From positions 62,001 to 126,000 of the forward strand of contig CAMBXO010000007.1 in NCBI GenBank assembly GCA_945871915.1: a stretch of 64,000 nucleotides of DNA. Direction: 5' to 3'. Under the pieces are notes generated by a model, which saw nothing but the letters and a program-made list of their open reading frames with translations, was not told where the DNA came from and did no database searches. A program made the translations under genes and the position numbers. Position 1 is the first letter of the stretch; each line of letters begins with the position of its first letter. Below are positions 53,973 to 62,598 of the stretch, one piece after another. Source of the DNA: Singulisphaera sp. GP187 (GTDB lineage: Bacteria; Planctomycetota; Phycisphaerae; Phycisphaerales; SM1A02).

Positions 53973-55166
53973 TTATCCGAGGTCAGATTTCAAAGCCGAT
54001 GGAATGTCCGTTCGCAAACATCGAATCGTGGGCGGCAAACTTCCGATGAGTCCAAGAATCAGCCACGCGCTGAAGCCACTGGCGATGCAAGCAGCGTCGA
54101 CCGAGAGAGAAAAGACGCCCATGGAATATCGAACGCCAAGGCCATCGAGCAGGAGGATGGCGAGAAGAATGGATGGGATGGCGCCGGTGGCAACGGTGAT
54201 CAAGGACTCCTGCACCAACGTGATCACTACGGCAGTCCGAGAGAATCCAAGCACTTGCAGCATGGCAATTTCGCGCGACCGTGCAGCAAAGGCGGCATCG
54301 AGTGCGTTCAGTCCACCCAGCATGGCGCCCAGCGCAACAATGAGAGCGCTTACGCCAATAAGAATTTGAACCGGGCGGAAGAATTTGGCAAGGCTGGCGT
54401 AGTACGCAGGCTCATCCAGCGCGGCGAGTTCCAGATCAGAGCGGCGGGCGGCAAAGATTTCAACATCGGACACCTCTGCGCCATCCAGCGACGCCACCGC
54501 AACCGAAATGGTCTGTCGTTTCGTGAGCACCAAGAGATCGCCGATGGGAACCCACGCTTCGCCGTCAATCGAAACGCCAGGGGCATCAATGATTCCAGTC
54601 ACATGGAACGCCACCTTGTCAAGCAGAATGGCGGGGGCCTTGCTTGAGTCCGCAAGATCCCCGTTGGAAATCTGAAGTCGTTCAGCCAACGATCGACCCA
54701 CGAGGGCCTCGCTCTTCCCGGGTTCCGGCAATCGTCCAATGGCCAGTCGCGCCTGTGGATGAACCATAAACGCACTGGGTTCCATGCCGCGAACCAGAAC
54801 AAGGTCTCGAGCATTGTCAGCCGGTGCGGCTTGATCCGCCCGTCGAAGTGGAAGGGGCACATGCAATTCCGGAGAGACAAAGAAGGCACCTGCAGCAGAC
54901 TTGATCCCTCGAATGCTTGCGGCGAGAAAGATTGGAGTGGCCGCGGAGATTTCGCTTCGCTCAACGCTCTCCTCGCTTCCGGCTCCGATCAACATGACAT
55001 TTCCAACGGTGCCGCTTGCACGGATCCCCTGATCCAATGCTCGCACGCTTGCAGAAGCAGTGACCACCAGAAAAACAACCAAGGCGCTTCCGCCTGCGGT
55101 GAGGACCAGTCGGAGTCGACTGCGACCAATGTTGCGAGTCGCGTAATGCAAAGGAAGCAATTTCAC
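53973..55166 (-). CDS. ABC transporter permease (MacB/FtsX type), second
   Basis: A 397-residue permease with the FtsX/MacB plan. One N-terminal transmembrane segment (LVLTAGGSALVVFLVVTASASV) is followed by a large extracytoplasmic domain (about 45-270) and three C-terminal segments (ILIGVSALIVALGAMLGGL, VLGFSRTAVVITLV and FSAWLILGLIGSLPP). It overlaps the first permease gene by 4 bases. The two permeases probably form a heterodimer with the upstream ATPase. Confidence 0.88.
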   Translation of the reverse strand: MKLLPLHYATRNIGRSRLRLVLTAGGSALVVFLVVTASASVRALDQGIRASGTVGNVMLIGAGSEESVERSEISAATPIFLAASIRGIKSAAGAFFVSPELHVPLPLRRADQAAPADNARDLVLVRGMEPSAFMVHPQARLAIGRLPEPGKSEALVGRSLAERLQISNGDLADSSKAPAILLDKVAFHVTGIIDAPGVSIDGEAWVPIGDLLVLTKRQTISVAVASLDGAEVSDVEIFAARRSDLELAALDEPAYYASLAKFFRPVQILIGVSALIVALGAMLGGLNALDAAFAARSREIAMLQVLGFSRTAVVITLVQESLITVATGAIPSILLAILLLDGLGVRYSMGVFSLSVDAACIASGFSAWLILGLIGSLPPTIRCLRTDIPSALKSDLG

Positions 55167-56323
55167 GATCGGAATCCCATCACAATGGTTTGTCGCGATG
55201 CAAGGATCGCAGGAATGACCCCGGCGAGCAGACTCAGCACATTGGCAATCGCCACGCCTGTCAGGGCAATGGCAATCGATGGCGGAATGGCAATGGAAAC
55301 ACCTTCCATCGTCATGGCAGTCCTCGCAAGGGCGATCGCTCCATAGGAAAAAGCTGCACCGATCCCACCGCCAATGCTTCCCAGCAGGAAAGCTTCGAAG
55401 AGCACCAGCATGCCAATGTGCATTCCACGGAATCCAAGCGTTTGCAGAACACTGATTTCCATCTCTCGATTTCGCATCGACAACACAATCGCGTTGGCCA
55501 CCAGCGCAAAGACCGCCACCAACGCTGCAATCCCTAGCACTTCGGCAAATTGCACTAAGACAATGACATCCGTTGCCGCCCGTGCCACATGCGCGGTTTC
55601 GGCGCGAGTGGTGGTGGGGGATTCGTCATTGGCAAAATGCTTGTCGATCGCTCGAGCGACTTCGTCCAGTTTCAACGGATCCGTAACGCGAACATCAAAT
55701 TGTGTCACTACGCCACCGGTTCCACCTCGCTTGGCTTGTTCCTGAAGGAACGAAAGGTGAACAAACGCGCTGCTCTGGTCTTGCGGTGTCTCACTCTCCA
55801 AAATGCCTGCGACATAGGCATCCACACCGGCTGCGGTGAACCGATCGCCGGGTTTCAATTTGCGACGTTCCGCAAGTTCGCGGCCAATCAGCGCACTATC
55901 GCTCCGCTGAAGCCAACGCGACATCGTCTCCGGTGAGGTCTCGGCGGCATGGCTCGTCGCAAAATCTTTCGCGGGCACACCGCGGAACGTCACCACATCC
56001 AGTGATGCGCGACAATTGGAAACCACGATCTTGACCGGTACAACACTGGCAACGCCTGGGATTCGGGCAATCGCCCGTTCATAGGACTGTGGAAGTTGGC
56101 TTGTAAAAGGGCAGAAGCGATTTTGGCGATAGACAATCAATGCGGTCTCGGACGAAGCACTACGCGTTGCCCGTTCAACACCACTCCGCATGGCATCGGC
56201 CGTGCAATAGAGAAAGACGGCGACGGCAACGCCCGCTAAAACGAGAACGCTGCGGATGGGTCGTCGGCGTAAGCCGCGACACGCCAACGAAGCCATTCCA
56301 CGAACACTCCGTAGGATCGTCAT
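55163..56323 (-). CDS. ABC transporter permease (MacB/FtsX type), first
   Basis: A 386-residue permease of the same design as its neighbour: an N-terminal segment (SVLVLAGVAVAVFLYCTADAM), a periplasmic domain, and three C-terminal segments (for example VLGIAALVAVFALVANAIVLSM and LFEAFLLGSIGGGIGAAFSYG). It overlaps the ATPase gene and the second permease gene by 4 bases each. MacB-type systems drive export or mechanotransmission rather than import. Confidence 0.88.
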   Translation of the reverse strand: MTILRSVRGMASLACRGLRRRPIRSVLVLAGVAVAVFLYCTADAMRSGVERATRSASSETALIVYRQNRFCPFTSQLPQSYERAIARIPGVASVVPVKIVVSNCRASLDVVTFRGVPAKDFATSHAAETSPETMSRWLQRSDSALIGRELAERRKLKPGDRFTAAGVDAYVAGILESETPQDQSSAFVHLSFLQEQAKRGGTGGVVTQFDVRVTDPLKLDEVARAIDKHFANDESPTTTRAETAHVARAATDVIVLVQFAEVLGIAALVAVFALVANAIVLSMRNREMEISVLQTLGFRGMHIGMLVLFEAFLLGSIGGGIGAAFSYGAIALARTAMTMEGVSIAIPPSIAIALTGVAIANVLSLLAGVIPAILASRQTIVMGFRS

Positions 56324-57021
56324 GATCGCACCATGCTGCTTTCGACGAGGCGTCCCTTGTCAAGCTGCACCAGGCGCTGCGCGTGCGTGGCGGTGGCTGG
56401 ATCATGCGTGACCATGACGATCGTTTGGCCCTTCTCCGAATGAAGGCGCCCCAACAACTCCATGATGCTTGCCGCGGCCGTGCGATCCAAATCTCCGGTG
56501 GGTTCATCGGCGAGCAAGATGGCTGGGCGAGTCACGATGGCCCGTGCGATGGCCACTCGCTGCTCCTGCCCTCCAGAGAGTTGTCGCGGATAGTGCGCAT
56601 GCCGATCGGTAATACCGACCGCATCAAGCGCTTCGGACACTCGAAGATGCCTTTCACTTCGACTCATGTCGTGAAGGAACAGCGGCAACTCGACATTCTC
56701 GTATGCAGTGAGCACGGGGACGAGGTGATAGAGCTGAAAGACATAGCCAATACTGACGGCCCGCCACTGTGCCAATTGGGAACGGGAAAGGTGCGTCAAG
56801 TCCTGCCCATCCACCATCAATGACCCCGCCGTCGGTCGATCGATGCCCGCAAAAAGATTGAGCAGCGTTGTCTTACCAGAGCCTGACGGACCCATGAGCG
56901 CGACAAATCCTCCGCGAGCCAGCGAAAGATCAATGGATTCAAGCACATGCACGATTTCGCCGCCGCGCTCGTAATGCTTTTCAAGGTTGTGACAGGCAAT
57001 GATGGTGTCAGGGTTGTGCAT
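56320..57021 (-). CDS. ABC transporter ATPase (MacB/LolD type)
   Basis: A 233-residue ATPase with Walker [10 protein letters not shown], the signature [17 protein letters not shown], Walker [13 protein letters not shown] and the H-loop VTHDPA. The phrase [21 protein letters not shown] is typical of the LolD/MacB/FtsE class. The start at 57021 has GGAGG about 6 bases upstream; the longer frame to 57054 is not needed. It overlaps the adaptor gene by 14 bases. Confidence 0.93.
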   Translation of the reverse strand: MHNPDTIIACHNLEKHYERGGEIVHVLESIDLSLARGGFVALMGPSGSGKTTLLNLFAGIDRPTAGSLMVDGQDLTHLSRSQLAQWRAVSIGYVFQLYHLVPVLTAYENVELPLFLHDMSRSERHLRVSEALDAVGITDRHAHYPRQLSGGQEQRVAIARAIVTRPAILLADEPTGDLDRTAAASIMELLGRLHSEKGQTIVMVTHDPATATHAQRLVQLDKGRLVESSMVRS

Positions 57022-58294
57022 GGTCAGCCTCCGTGGTCGATGTTGGGTCTCCAAGTTTCACTCGAACTCGCTCGCGATTGGCCGTTGGAGGAGCGTCCGG
57101 CCAGACGACAAAATCACCTGGCTGCAATCCGGAATACACCGGCGTCCATCCACTCGACGAAGGGCCACACGTTACGTCGCGAGACTCGATGCGCCCGACG
57201 CCGTCGCGTATATCCACCACCACTCGAATGGTTCCCTTGCGGAGTTCGTTCATACCGCCGGTGGCGCTGGCAACCACCACGTCAGGCACCACAAGTTCCG
57301 TGCGACTCGATGCACCGTGTGCGCCCGCTGTCGATGAAGAAGATTCGGACGACTCCGTGGTGAGAAGGATTCGAACTCTGGCCAACATGTCGGGCACAAT
57401 GCCCGCAGGGGGGTCATCAAGAATGACCTTGGCCTGCAAGGTGTTCTTGGCAATATCTGCCTGTTGCACAAGGCGAGCCACACGGCCCATGACGGTCTGT
57501 CCTGGAAGGGCGTCAAACTGCACCTGCGCCCGCTGACCGACCCGCAGGCGACCGGCATCCATCAGCGGTACATCGGTGCGTATTTGCAGGTTTTTCGGAT
57601 CAAACAATTCAATGACTGCGGCGCCTTGCGCATCCATTCCGACCAGCGATCCAGGTGCGGCGAGTCGCGCCATCACATTCCCTGATGCAGGAGCACGGAT
57701 TTCCGTTCGCTGCAACGCGAGTGCGGCCTGATCACGAGCGGCCGAGACCTGTGCAAGCGCGGCTTCAGCTCCCGCGACCTTGAATCCAAGTCGTGCCACT
57801 TCGCCAGCACTGACACCGCCGCCTTGGACGAGCGGCTGCTTTCGCCGAAACTCATCTTGCAGCATCGCCACGTCAGCGGCCTTCACCAGCACTTCGGCTT
57901 CGGCGCTTCGAAGGGCCAGTTTTTCTTGATCATCAATCAGGGTCGCCACAACCTGATTCTTTTCAACACGGTCGCCTTCAAGCACCAGCACCTCTCGAAC
58001 AACTCCACTGATGAGGGCGCTGGCCGCAATCGGAAATGGCGAGGGCTCCACCCATCCCGGCGCTTGAACCATGGGTGCCGACTCAGGCGAGGGATCGATC
58101 GACATGTTCAACATGGGTGAGGCGGCGCTTTGTGCCGCGCGAAGAATGACTGGCGTGGCTCGGACGACTGTTAACGGCACCCACACACGCCAAGAACTCC
58201 ATGCCAGAATGATGGCCGCCGAGAAAGAGATCGCCAATGGAAGCACGAGGCGAGTGCCGAGCCGTCGACCCGGCATAGGAATGGTCGGGGTCAT
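57008..58294 (-). CDS. Periplasmic adaptor (membrane fusion) protein of an efflux pump
   Basis: A 428-residue HlyD/MacA-type adaptor. An N-terminal membrane anchor (LVLPLAISFSAAIILAW) is followed by a biotinyl-lipoyl-like domain (about 85-115, RVEKNQVVATLIDD), a coiled coil (about 120-215, AEVLVKAADVAMLQDEF and the AAGAEAALAQVSAARDQ region) and beta-barrel domains (IRTDVPLMDAGRLRVGQRAQVQF). It connects the inner-membrane transporter to the TolC-like channel. It overlaps tolC-like by 4 bases. Confidence 0.9.
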   Translation of the reverse strand: MTPTIPMPGRRLGTRLVLPLAISFSAAIILAWSSWRVWVPLTVVRATPVILRAAQSAASPMLNMSIDPSPESAPMVQAPGWVEPSPFPIAASALISGVVREVLVLEGDRVEKNQVVATLIDDQEKLALRSAEAEVLVKAADVAMLQDEFRRKQPLVQGGGVSAGEVARLGFKVAGAEAALAQVSAARDQAALALQRTEIRAPASGNVMARLAAPGSLVGMDAQGAAVIELFDPKNLQIRTDVPLMDAGRLRVGQRAQVQFDALPGQTVMGRVARLVQQADIAKNTLQAKVILDDPPAGIVPDMLARVRILLTTESSESSSSTAGAHGASSRTELVVPDVVVASATGGMNELRKGTIRVVVDIRDGVGRIESRDVTCGPSSSGWTPVYSGLQPGDFVVWPDAPPTANRERVRVKLGDPTSTTEADHAQP

Positions 58295-59682
58295 GGCGAT
58301 ACCTCCGTTGGAAGAATCCCCGCCGCTTTCGCAAGGGCCAATCGCGAGCCACGCCGTTCTCGTTCTAATTCGTTCATGTCAAGCATGATGTGGTTCAATG
58401 CATGTTCGGCATCGAGCACTTCGCGTCGGGAACTTTCGCCAACGTCATGCGAGGCTCGCGCCCTTGAAACCGTGTGGATGGATGGGGTGAGCAGGCGTTC
58501 TGCACTGACATCATGCATGGCTTGTGCAGCAATGGCCTTGGCCATAGCACTTCTCAATTCGGTGATGGCCGCTTGGCGAACCCGTTCGGATTCGATCGCC
58601 GCTGTTTCAAATTCCGCCTCAGCTTTCGCAATGCGAGCCGTCCCATCATTGAAGATTGGCAGCTCGATGTTCGCAGCGATACTGACGGCTTCGGCACCCT
58701 CCATGTCGCGCTCATAACCCGCGCCGCCCTGAATGGAATTGGAACGGCTCTTGCGTGCAAGTTCTAATGTGGCCGCAGCTGCGTTGACACGGGACTCCGC
58801 TGCACGAACATCCAGTCGCGAGGAAGCCAAGAGTTCCAAGAGTTTTTGTTCACCCGTGAGTGGTGCGTGGATGGCAACATGTGCGGAGGGATCCGGTTCA
58901 CCCAATTGCCATTGATTCGGCGACTCGGCTCGACCAAGGAGCGACATGCAGACCAGCCTCGCTGCAATGCGAGATTCTTCGGCGCGTGCGAGTCGATGGT
59001 GCGCATCCACCAGTTCGGCGTGCGCTTCCGCCACCGCATCTGCAGTCGACTCACCGGCCTCGAACCGGCTCTGGGCTACCGAAAACAGTCGCTCGGTGAG
59101 ATCCAGATCGTGTGCCGCCAATTCAGTTTCCTTGGTCCGCAAGGCAATGTCATGCCACGCAACTCTTGTTTCGGTTGCAAGTGCAATGGCCCCAGCACCC
59201 AGCGACAGCAAAGCGGCTTGATAGTTCTCTCTGGCGGCCTCGCTGCGAATGGGTTGCTTCCACAATTCGTCAATCTGCACCATGAGCATCGCGAATAACG
59301 GAACCGCACTCATGGAATCAAGCGGTACGCCAGTGGTCAGATTCACGATCGGATTCTGCGGCAAAGAAAGATCGATCGCCTCGGCTCGCATGGCGTTGGT
59401 CTCCGAAATCATTTTCGCCATGACAGGGCTTGCGTTGAGCGCCATGGTTACGGCCTCGACTTCGCTCAAGGGGTCAGGAATCGGAAGGGCGACCGCGTTG
59501 CGCAGAGCCACGGCATCCGGAGCGGGCACACCCTCGGTGGTCCATGCAGGCGAAATGCCTGTTTGGCGAGCAATGTCCGGGCCTATCGAAGCAGGCTGTT
59601 GAAAGGTTGGTGTGGCACATCCAGAAACAAGCGTAAGAGCGAGCGCTCCTGCGCCCAGCGAACCCAAGTAAGAATTGTTCAT
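58291..59682 (-). CDS. TolC-family outer-membrane lipoprotein (efflux channel)
   Basis: About 463 residues with a lipobox (LVSGC, Cys22), then two repeats rich in long helices (DLTERLFSVAQSRFEAGESTADAV and RASHDVGESSRREVLDAEHALN). These are the NodT/TolC outer-membrane factor features, where each repeat ends in a beta-hairpin of the barrel. Start at 59682 has GGAG about 7 bases upstream. It belongs with the downstream adaptor, ATPase and permeases. Confidence 0.88.
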   Translation of the reverse strand: MNNSYLGSLGAGALALTLVSGCATPTFQQPASIGPDIARQTGISPAWTTEGVPAPDAVALRNAVALPIPDPLSEVEAVTMALNASPVMAKMISETNAMRAEAIDLSLPQNPIVNLTTGVPLDSMSAVPLFAMLMVQIDELWKQPIRSEAARENYQAALLSLGAGAIALATETRVAWHDIALRTKETELAAHDLDLTERLFSVAQSRFEAGESTADAVAEAHAELVDAHHRLARAEESRIAARLVCMSLLGRAESPNQWQLGEPDPSAHVAIHAPLTGEQKLLELLASSRLDVRAAESRVNAAAATLELARKSRSNSIQGGAGYERDMEGAEAVSIAANIELPIFNDGTARIAKAEAEFETAAIESERVRQAAITELRSAMAKAIAAQAMHDVSAERLLTPSIHTVSRARASHDVGESSRREVLDAEHALNHIMLDMNELERERRGSRLALAKAAGILPTEVSP

Positions 59683-59750
59683 TGTCAAACTCCAATCATC
59701 ACGAGGAAAATGCGCAGGAACGTCCTGTGCAATTCAATCGGGATTGAAGT

Positions 59751-60206
59751 TCAAACGAGCCAAATCGAAAGTCGCGAGCACCGGTCCAGTGCGGAGCGTG
59801 GCGGTCCCGGCGGATCACCTTCTCGTAAAGAGAGTGTGGGTTGTTCCTTTGCGGGAATCCATGTCGATGCTGCAGCGATCGTGGGCGGAAGGATGCAGGG
59901 TGCAGTGCACCACGCAATGGCGATTTGCGTTGGAAGGGGTCCCTTGGTGACGCAGCAGCCACAATCGTCACAAGGTGATGGTGACAGCGGACGGTCATCG
60001 TCGCAGGATTGACTGGCCTCGTTGCAGGTGAGTTGAATGTCTTGCTCGCAGCAGCCGCGCTGTTCTGTCTCGTTGGTCGCGACACTTGCACACTTGTCTT
60101 CACAGCATGTCATGCGCGCAAGCAACATGAGGGACAACTGGCATTGGCAGATGGGCATCCACACGGCGGCCATCAAGGTGATCAAGAATCGTGAATTCCG
60201 AGTCAT
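59751..60206 (-). CDS. Small exported Cys-rich protein
   Basis: A 151-residue protein starting MTRNSRFLITLMAAVWMPICQCQ, with a signal-like hydrophobic start. It then has clusters of Cys (MTCCEDKC, GCCEQD, SCDDD, CDDCGCC, CTAPC), about fifteen in all, suggesting disulfides or metal binding. It lies 68 bases upstream of the TolC-like gene on the same strand, so it is probably the first gene of the pump operon. The 161 bases between its start and moaC contain no gene. Confidence 0.65.
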   Translation of the reverse strand: MTRNSRFLITLMAAVWMPICQCQLSLMLLARMTCCEDKCASVATNETEQRGCCEQDIQLTCNEASQSCDDDRPLSPSPCDDCGCCVTKGPLPTQIAIAWCTAPCILPPTIAAASTWIPAKEQPTLSLREGDPPGPPRSALDRCSRLSIWLV

Positions 60207-60367
60207 CGTGGTTCGTCGAGAGTACCATTCGATCACGCCTCTGCCAATGCGTGTTTGAAAAACAGGGAGAATCGATTGGATCGTTCGCTCATCGATGAGA
60301 ATGAACGATGTTTTCGGACCCTTCACCGCCTACGAATCCGGCTGCTCGAGCGCACACACGGGTGCGA

Positions 60368-60970
60368 TCACGGGCGACCCTTCGTCACACGCGACGATTT
60401 GGCTTTGCGATTGACGCTCCGTCTGGAGTCCGATGCAGGTGGTCCATCGCTCGCATGTTCATCGGCAAGAAAGTGCCCGCTGCGTCCGCCAGATTTTTCA
60501 AGGAGGCGCACACCGTGAATGGTCATGGTCTTGTCGATTGACTTTCCCATGTCGATGACGGTGAGTGCCGCAATCGACACCGCAAGCAAAGCTTCCATCT
60601 CGACGCCAGTTCGCGCTGTGACATGGACCTCGGCTCGCACATACACATACCCCGGTCGAAGTTCAGCGTGCACATGGACTGAGTCCAACGGGAGCGAATG
60701 ACATAACGGAATGAGTTCGTCGGTGCGCTTGGCTGCTTGAATTCCTGCAAGCCGAGCGACTTCAAGAATGTTGCCTTTGTGAAGCGAGTTGTCAGCGATG
60801 CGTTGCGCCAGTGCTGGTGAAACGGAGATTCGGCCTTCAGCAACTGCTCGACGCGCAGTGATCGGCTTGGAACCAACATCCACCATCGTCGCTCGCCCTC
60901 GTGAATCCATGTGAGTCAAGGTGCCAGGTCGTGCTGTATGGCGTGGTGTCGTGCGGGGATTCCGTGGCAT
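60368..60970 (-). CDS. moaC: Cyclic pyranopterin monophosphate synthase MoaC
   Basis: A 200-residue MoaC. It contains LTHMDSRGRATMVDVGSKP, KRTDELIPLCHSLPLDSV (with the metal/substrate-binding region) and TGVEMEALLAVSIAALTVIDMGKSID, all family-typical. It converts the MoaA product into cyclic pyranopterin monophosphate, the molybdenum cofactor precursor. About 20 N-terminal and 30 C-terminal residues extend beyond the family core. It is divergent from moaD-moaE, with 92 bases between the starts. The XDH at 48-53 kb needs the cofactor. Confidence 0.95.
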   Translation of the reverse strand: MPRNPRTTPRHTARPGTLTHMDSRGRATMVDVGSKPITARRAVAEGRISVSPALAQRIADNSLHKGNILEVARLAGIQAAKRTDELIPLCHSLPLDSVHVHAELRPGYVYVRAEVHVTARTGVEMEALLAVSIAALTVIDMGKSIDKTMTIHGVRLLEKSGGRSGHFLADEHASDGPPASDSRRSVNRKAKSSRVTKGRP

Positions 60971-61049
60971 GGTGAGAGGTTTGGAATACGAGGTGGATAC
61001 AGGCAGTCTTGCGGTACCGTGGAAACTGCAAGTTGCAGAGGTCAGATGA

Positions 61050-61055
61050 TACGCT
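61050..61055 (+). promoter_or_regulatory. -10 box for moaD
   Basis: TACGCT, 7 bases before the moaD ATG. Confidence 0.35.
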
Positions 61056-61062
61056 CGAAGAA

Positions 61063-61308
61063 ATGGTGATTCGAATTCGAATCTTCGGCGCCTTGGCCAA
61101 ACAACTTGACGCTCGAGACATTCAGGTCGATGTTGCAGAGCCGGTGTCCGTCCGGGCGGTCAATCAGGCCCTTGCAGCTAAATACCCATCACAGAGTGCT
61201 TTTTTTTCTGGAGCTCGCCTCGCAGTCAACCATGCCTTCGGGCGAGCAGACACGCCCATTGGATGCACAGATGAGGTCGCTCTGATTGAATTGGTTGGTG
61301 GCGGGTGA
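61063..61308 (+). CDS. moaD: Molybdopterin synthase sulfur carrier subunit MoaD
   Basis: An 81-residue ubiquitin-like carrier (MVIRIRIFGALAKQLDARDI...) that ends in GGG, of which the last two glycines form the thiocarboxylate tail, and LAVNHAFGRADTPI is family-typical. The start at 61063 fits MoaD length; the longer frame to 61009 has no support. It overlaps moaE by 4 bases. Confidence 0.88.
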   Translation: MVIRIRIFGALAKQLDARDIQVDVAEPVSVRAVNQALAAKYPSQSAFFSGARLAVNHAFGRADTPIGCTDEVALIELVGGG

Positions 61309-61691
61309 ATGTTGCGGTGTGCATCGTTTCCGGTGCAGTGGCCGACACCAATTCCGTGCGGCCGCAATCCATGCAGCAAGGTGCCACGCTTGTGTTCGAA
61401 GGCATGGTTCGCGATGAGGAGGGCGGTCGACCCATTCGAGCATTGAACTATGAGGTCTACGATCCAATGGCTTCGCGCATGCTGACAGAATTGGCCCAGC
61501 AAACACTCGTTCGGCATGAACTCCTTGCACTCACTGTTGAACACAGCCAGGGAGAAGTCGCTGTGGGGAGGCGATCGTTTCGTCTTACCGTGCATGCCAA
61601 GCATCGGAAAGAGTCGCTCGCTGCAGCAACGGAATTCATCGATCGGATGAAACAGGATGTCCCGATCTGGAAAACGCCACTCTATGGGTGA
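61305..61691 (+). CDS. moaE: Molybdopterin synthase catalytic subunit MoaE
   Basis: A 128-residue MoaE with GATLVFEGMVRDEEGGRPI, LNYEVYDPMA, the conserved KHRKESL lysine and DVPIWKTPLYG at the end. It transfers two sulfurs from MoaD to the precursor to form molybdopterin. The start is GTG at 61305, coupled to moaD. Confidence 0.95.
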   Translation: MNVAVCIVSGAVADTNSVRPQSMQQGATLVFEGMVRDEEGGRPIRALNYEVYDPMASRMLTELAQQTLVRHELLALTVEHSQGEVAVGRRSFRLTVHAKHRKESLAAATEFIDRMKQDVPIWKTPLYG

Positions 61692-61769
61692 ATGCATCGT
61701 GCGGTCGCGCGCGCATCGGACGTCCGCTTCGATTGGCGAAGCGACTTCGAACCCAGCCTTCTACCGCCC

Positions 61770-62501
61770 ATGAGCGATTCCACAAATGTTTTCCTTTTGC
61801 TGCTCCTTGGGCTGACGGCCATGCTGTACGCCAGCGTTGGACATGGTGGAGCATCCGGCTACCTAGCCATCATGGCATTTCTTGGAGTGAGTGCGTCGGT
61901 TATGCGGCCGACCTCGCTCATGTTGAACGTTCTTGTTTCAACCCTTGCAACGATCGCCTTCATTCAGGCGAAATGTTTCCGATGGAATCTCTTGTGGCCA
62001 TTCATTCTCTTGTCGATCCCTGGAGCGTTTCTTGGCGGTCGATGGTCGCTTGCACAAACCAGTTTTATGGCCATGGTTGGGCTCACATTGCTTGTCGCCG
62101 CTGTGAGAATGTTTCTGCCACAGCGTGACGAACCCACACGAAAACCACCGATTGTTTGCGCCATTCTCTCCGGCGGATTGATCGGAGTGTTCTCCGGCCT
62201 TGTTGGTGTTGGCGGCGGCATCATCTTGACACCGCTGATCATTCTCTTTCGATGGGCCACTCCAAGCCAAGCCGCAGCCGTTTCAGCGCCATTCATCTTG
62301 TTGAATTCACTAGCGGCAATAGGTGGCCTTGCCACACAGGGGTTTGGCGTTCCACCATGGTTGCCAGCAGCGTGTCTTTCGGTTGTCATCGGTGGATGGA
62401 TTGGAGCCAAGTGGAGTACGCGACATGCAACACCGGAAAGCCTTCGCAGAATTCTTGGCGTCATTCTGATCATCGCGTCCGTGAAGTGTTTCGTGTTGTA
62501 A
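61770..62501 (+). CDS. TauE/SafE-family membrane permease
   Basis: A 243-residue integral membrane protein with the two-half TauE/SafE plan: GHGGASGYLAIMAFLGV early and LVGVGGGIILTPLIILF in the second half. About eight hydrophobic segments are seen. Relatives export or import sulfite, sulfoacetate or other organic anions; the substrate here is unknown. The start at 61770 is preferred because the first 26 residues of the longer frame are charged and lack membrane character. It may be co-transcribed with moaE. Confidence 0.85.
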   Translation: MSDSTNVFLLLLLGLTAMLYASVGHGGASGYLAIMAFLGVSASVMRPTSLMLNVLVSTLATIAFIQAKCFRWNLLWPFILLSIPGAFLGGRWSLAQTSFMAMVGLTLLVAAVRMFLPQRDEPTRKPPIVCAILSGGLIGVFSGLVGVGGGIILTPLIILFRWATPSQAAAVSAPFILLNSLAAIGGLATQGFGVPPWLPAACLSVVIGGWIGAKWSTRHATPESLRRILGVILIIASVKCFVL

Positions 62502-62598
62502 TGCCAGGTGCCATGGCTTACCGCACACGGGCGAGCAGGGATTATGATGATTTGCAAGGCGTTCGTTGCATGGCGGCGATCACCACAGCACGCAGAGC

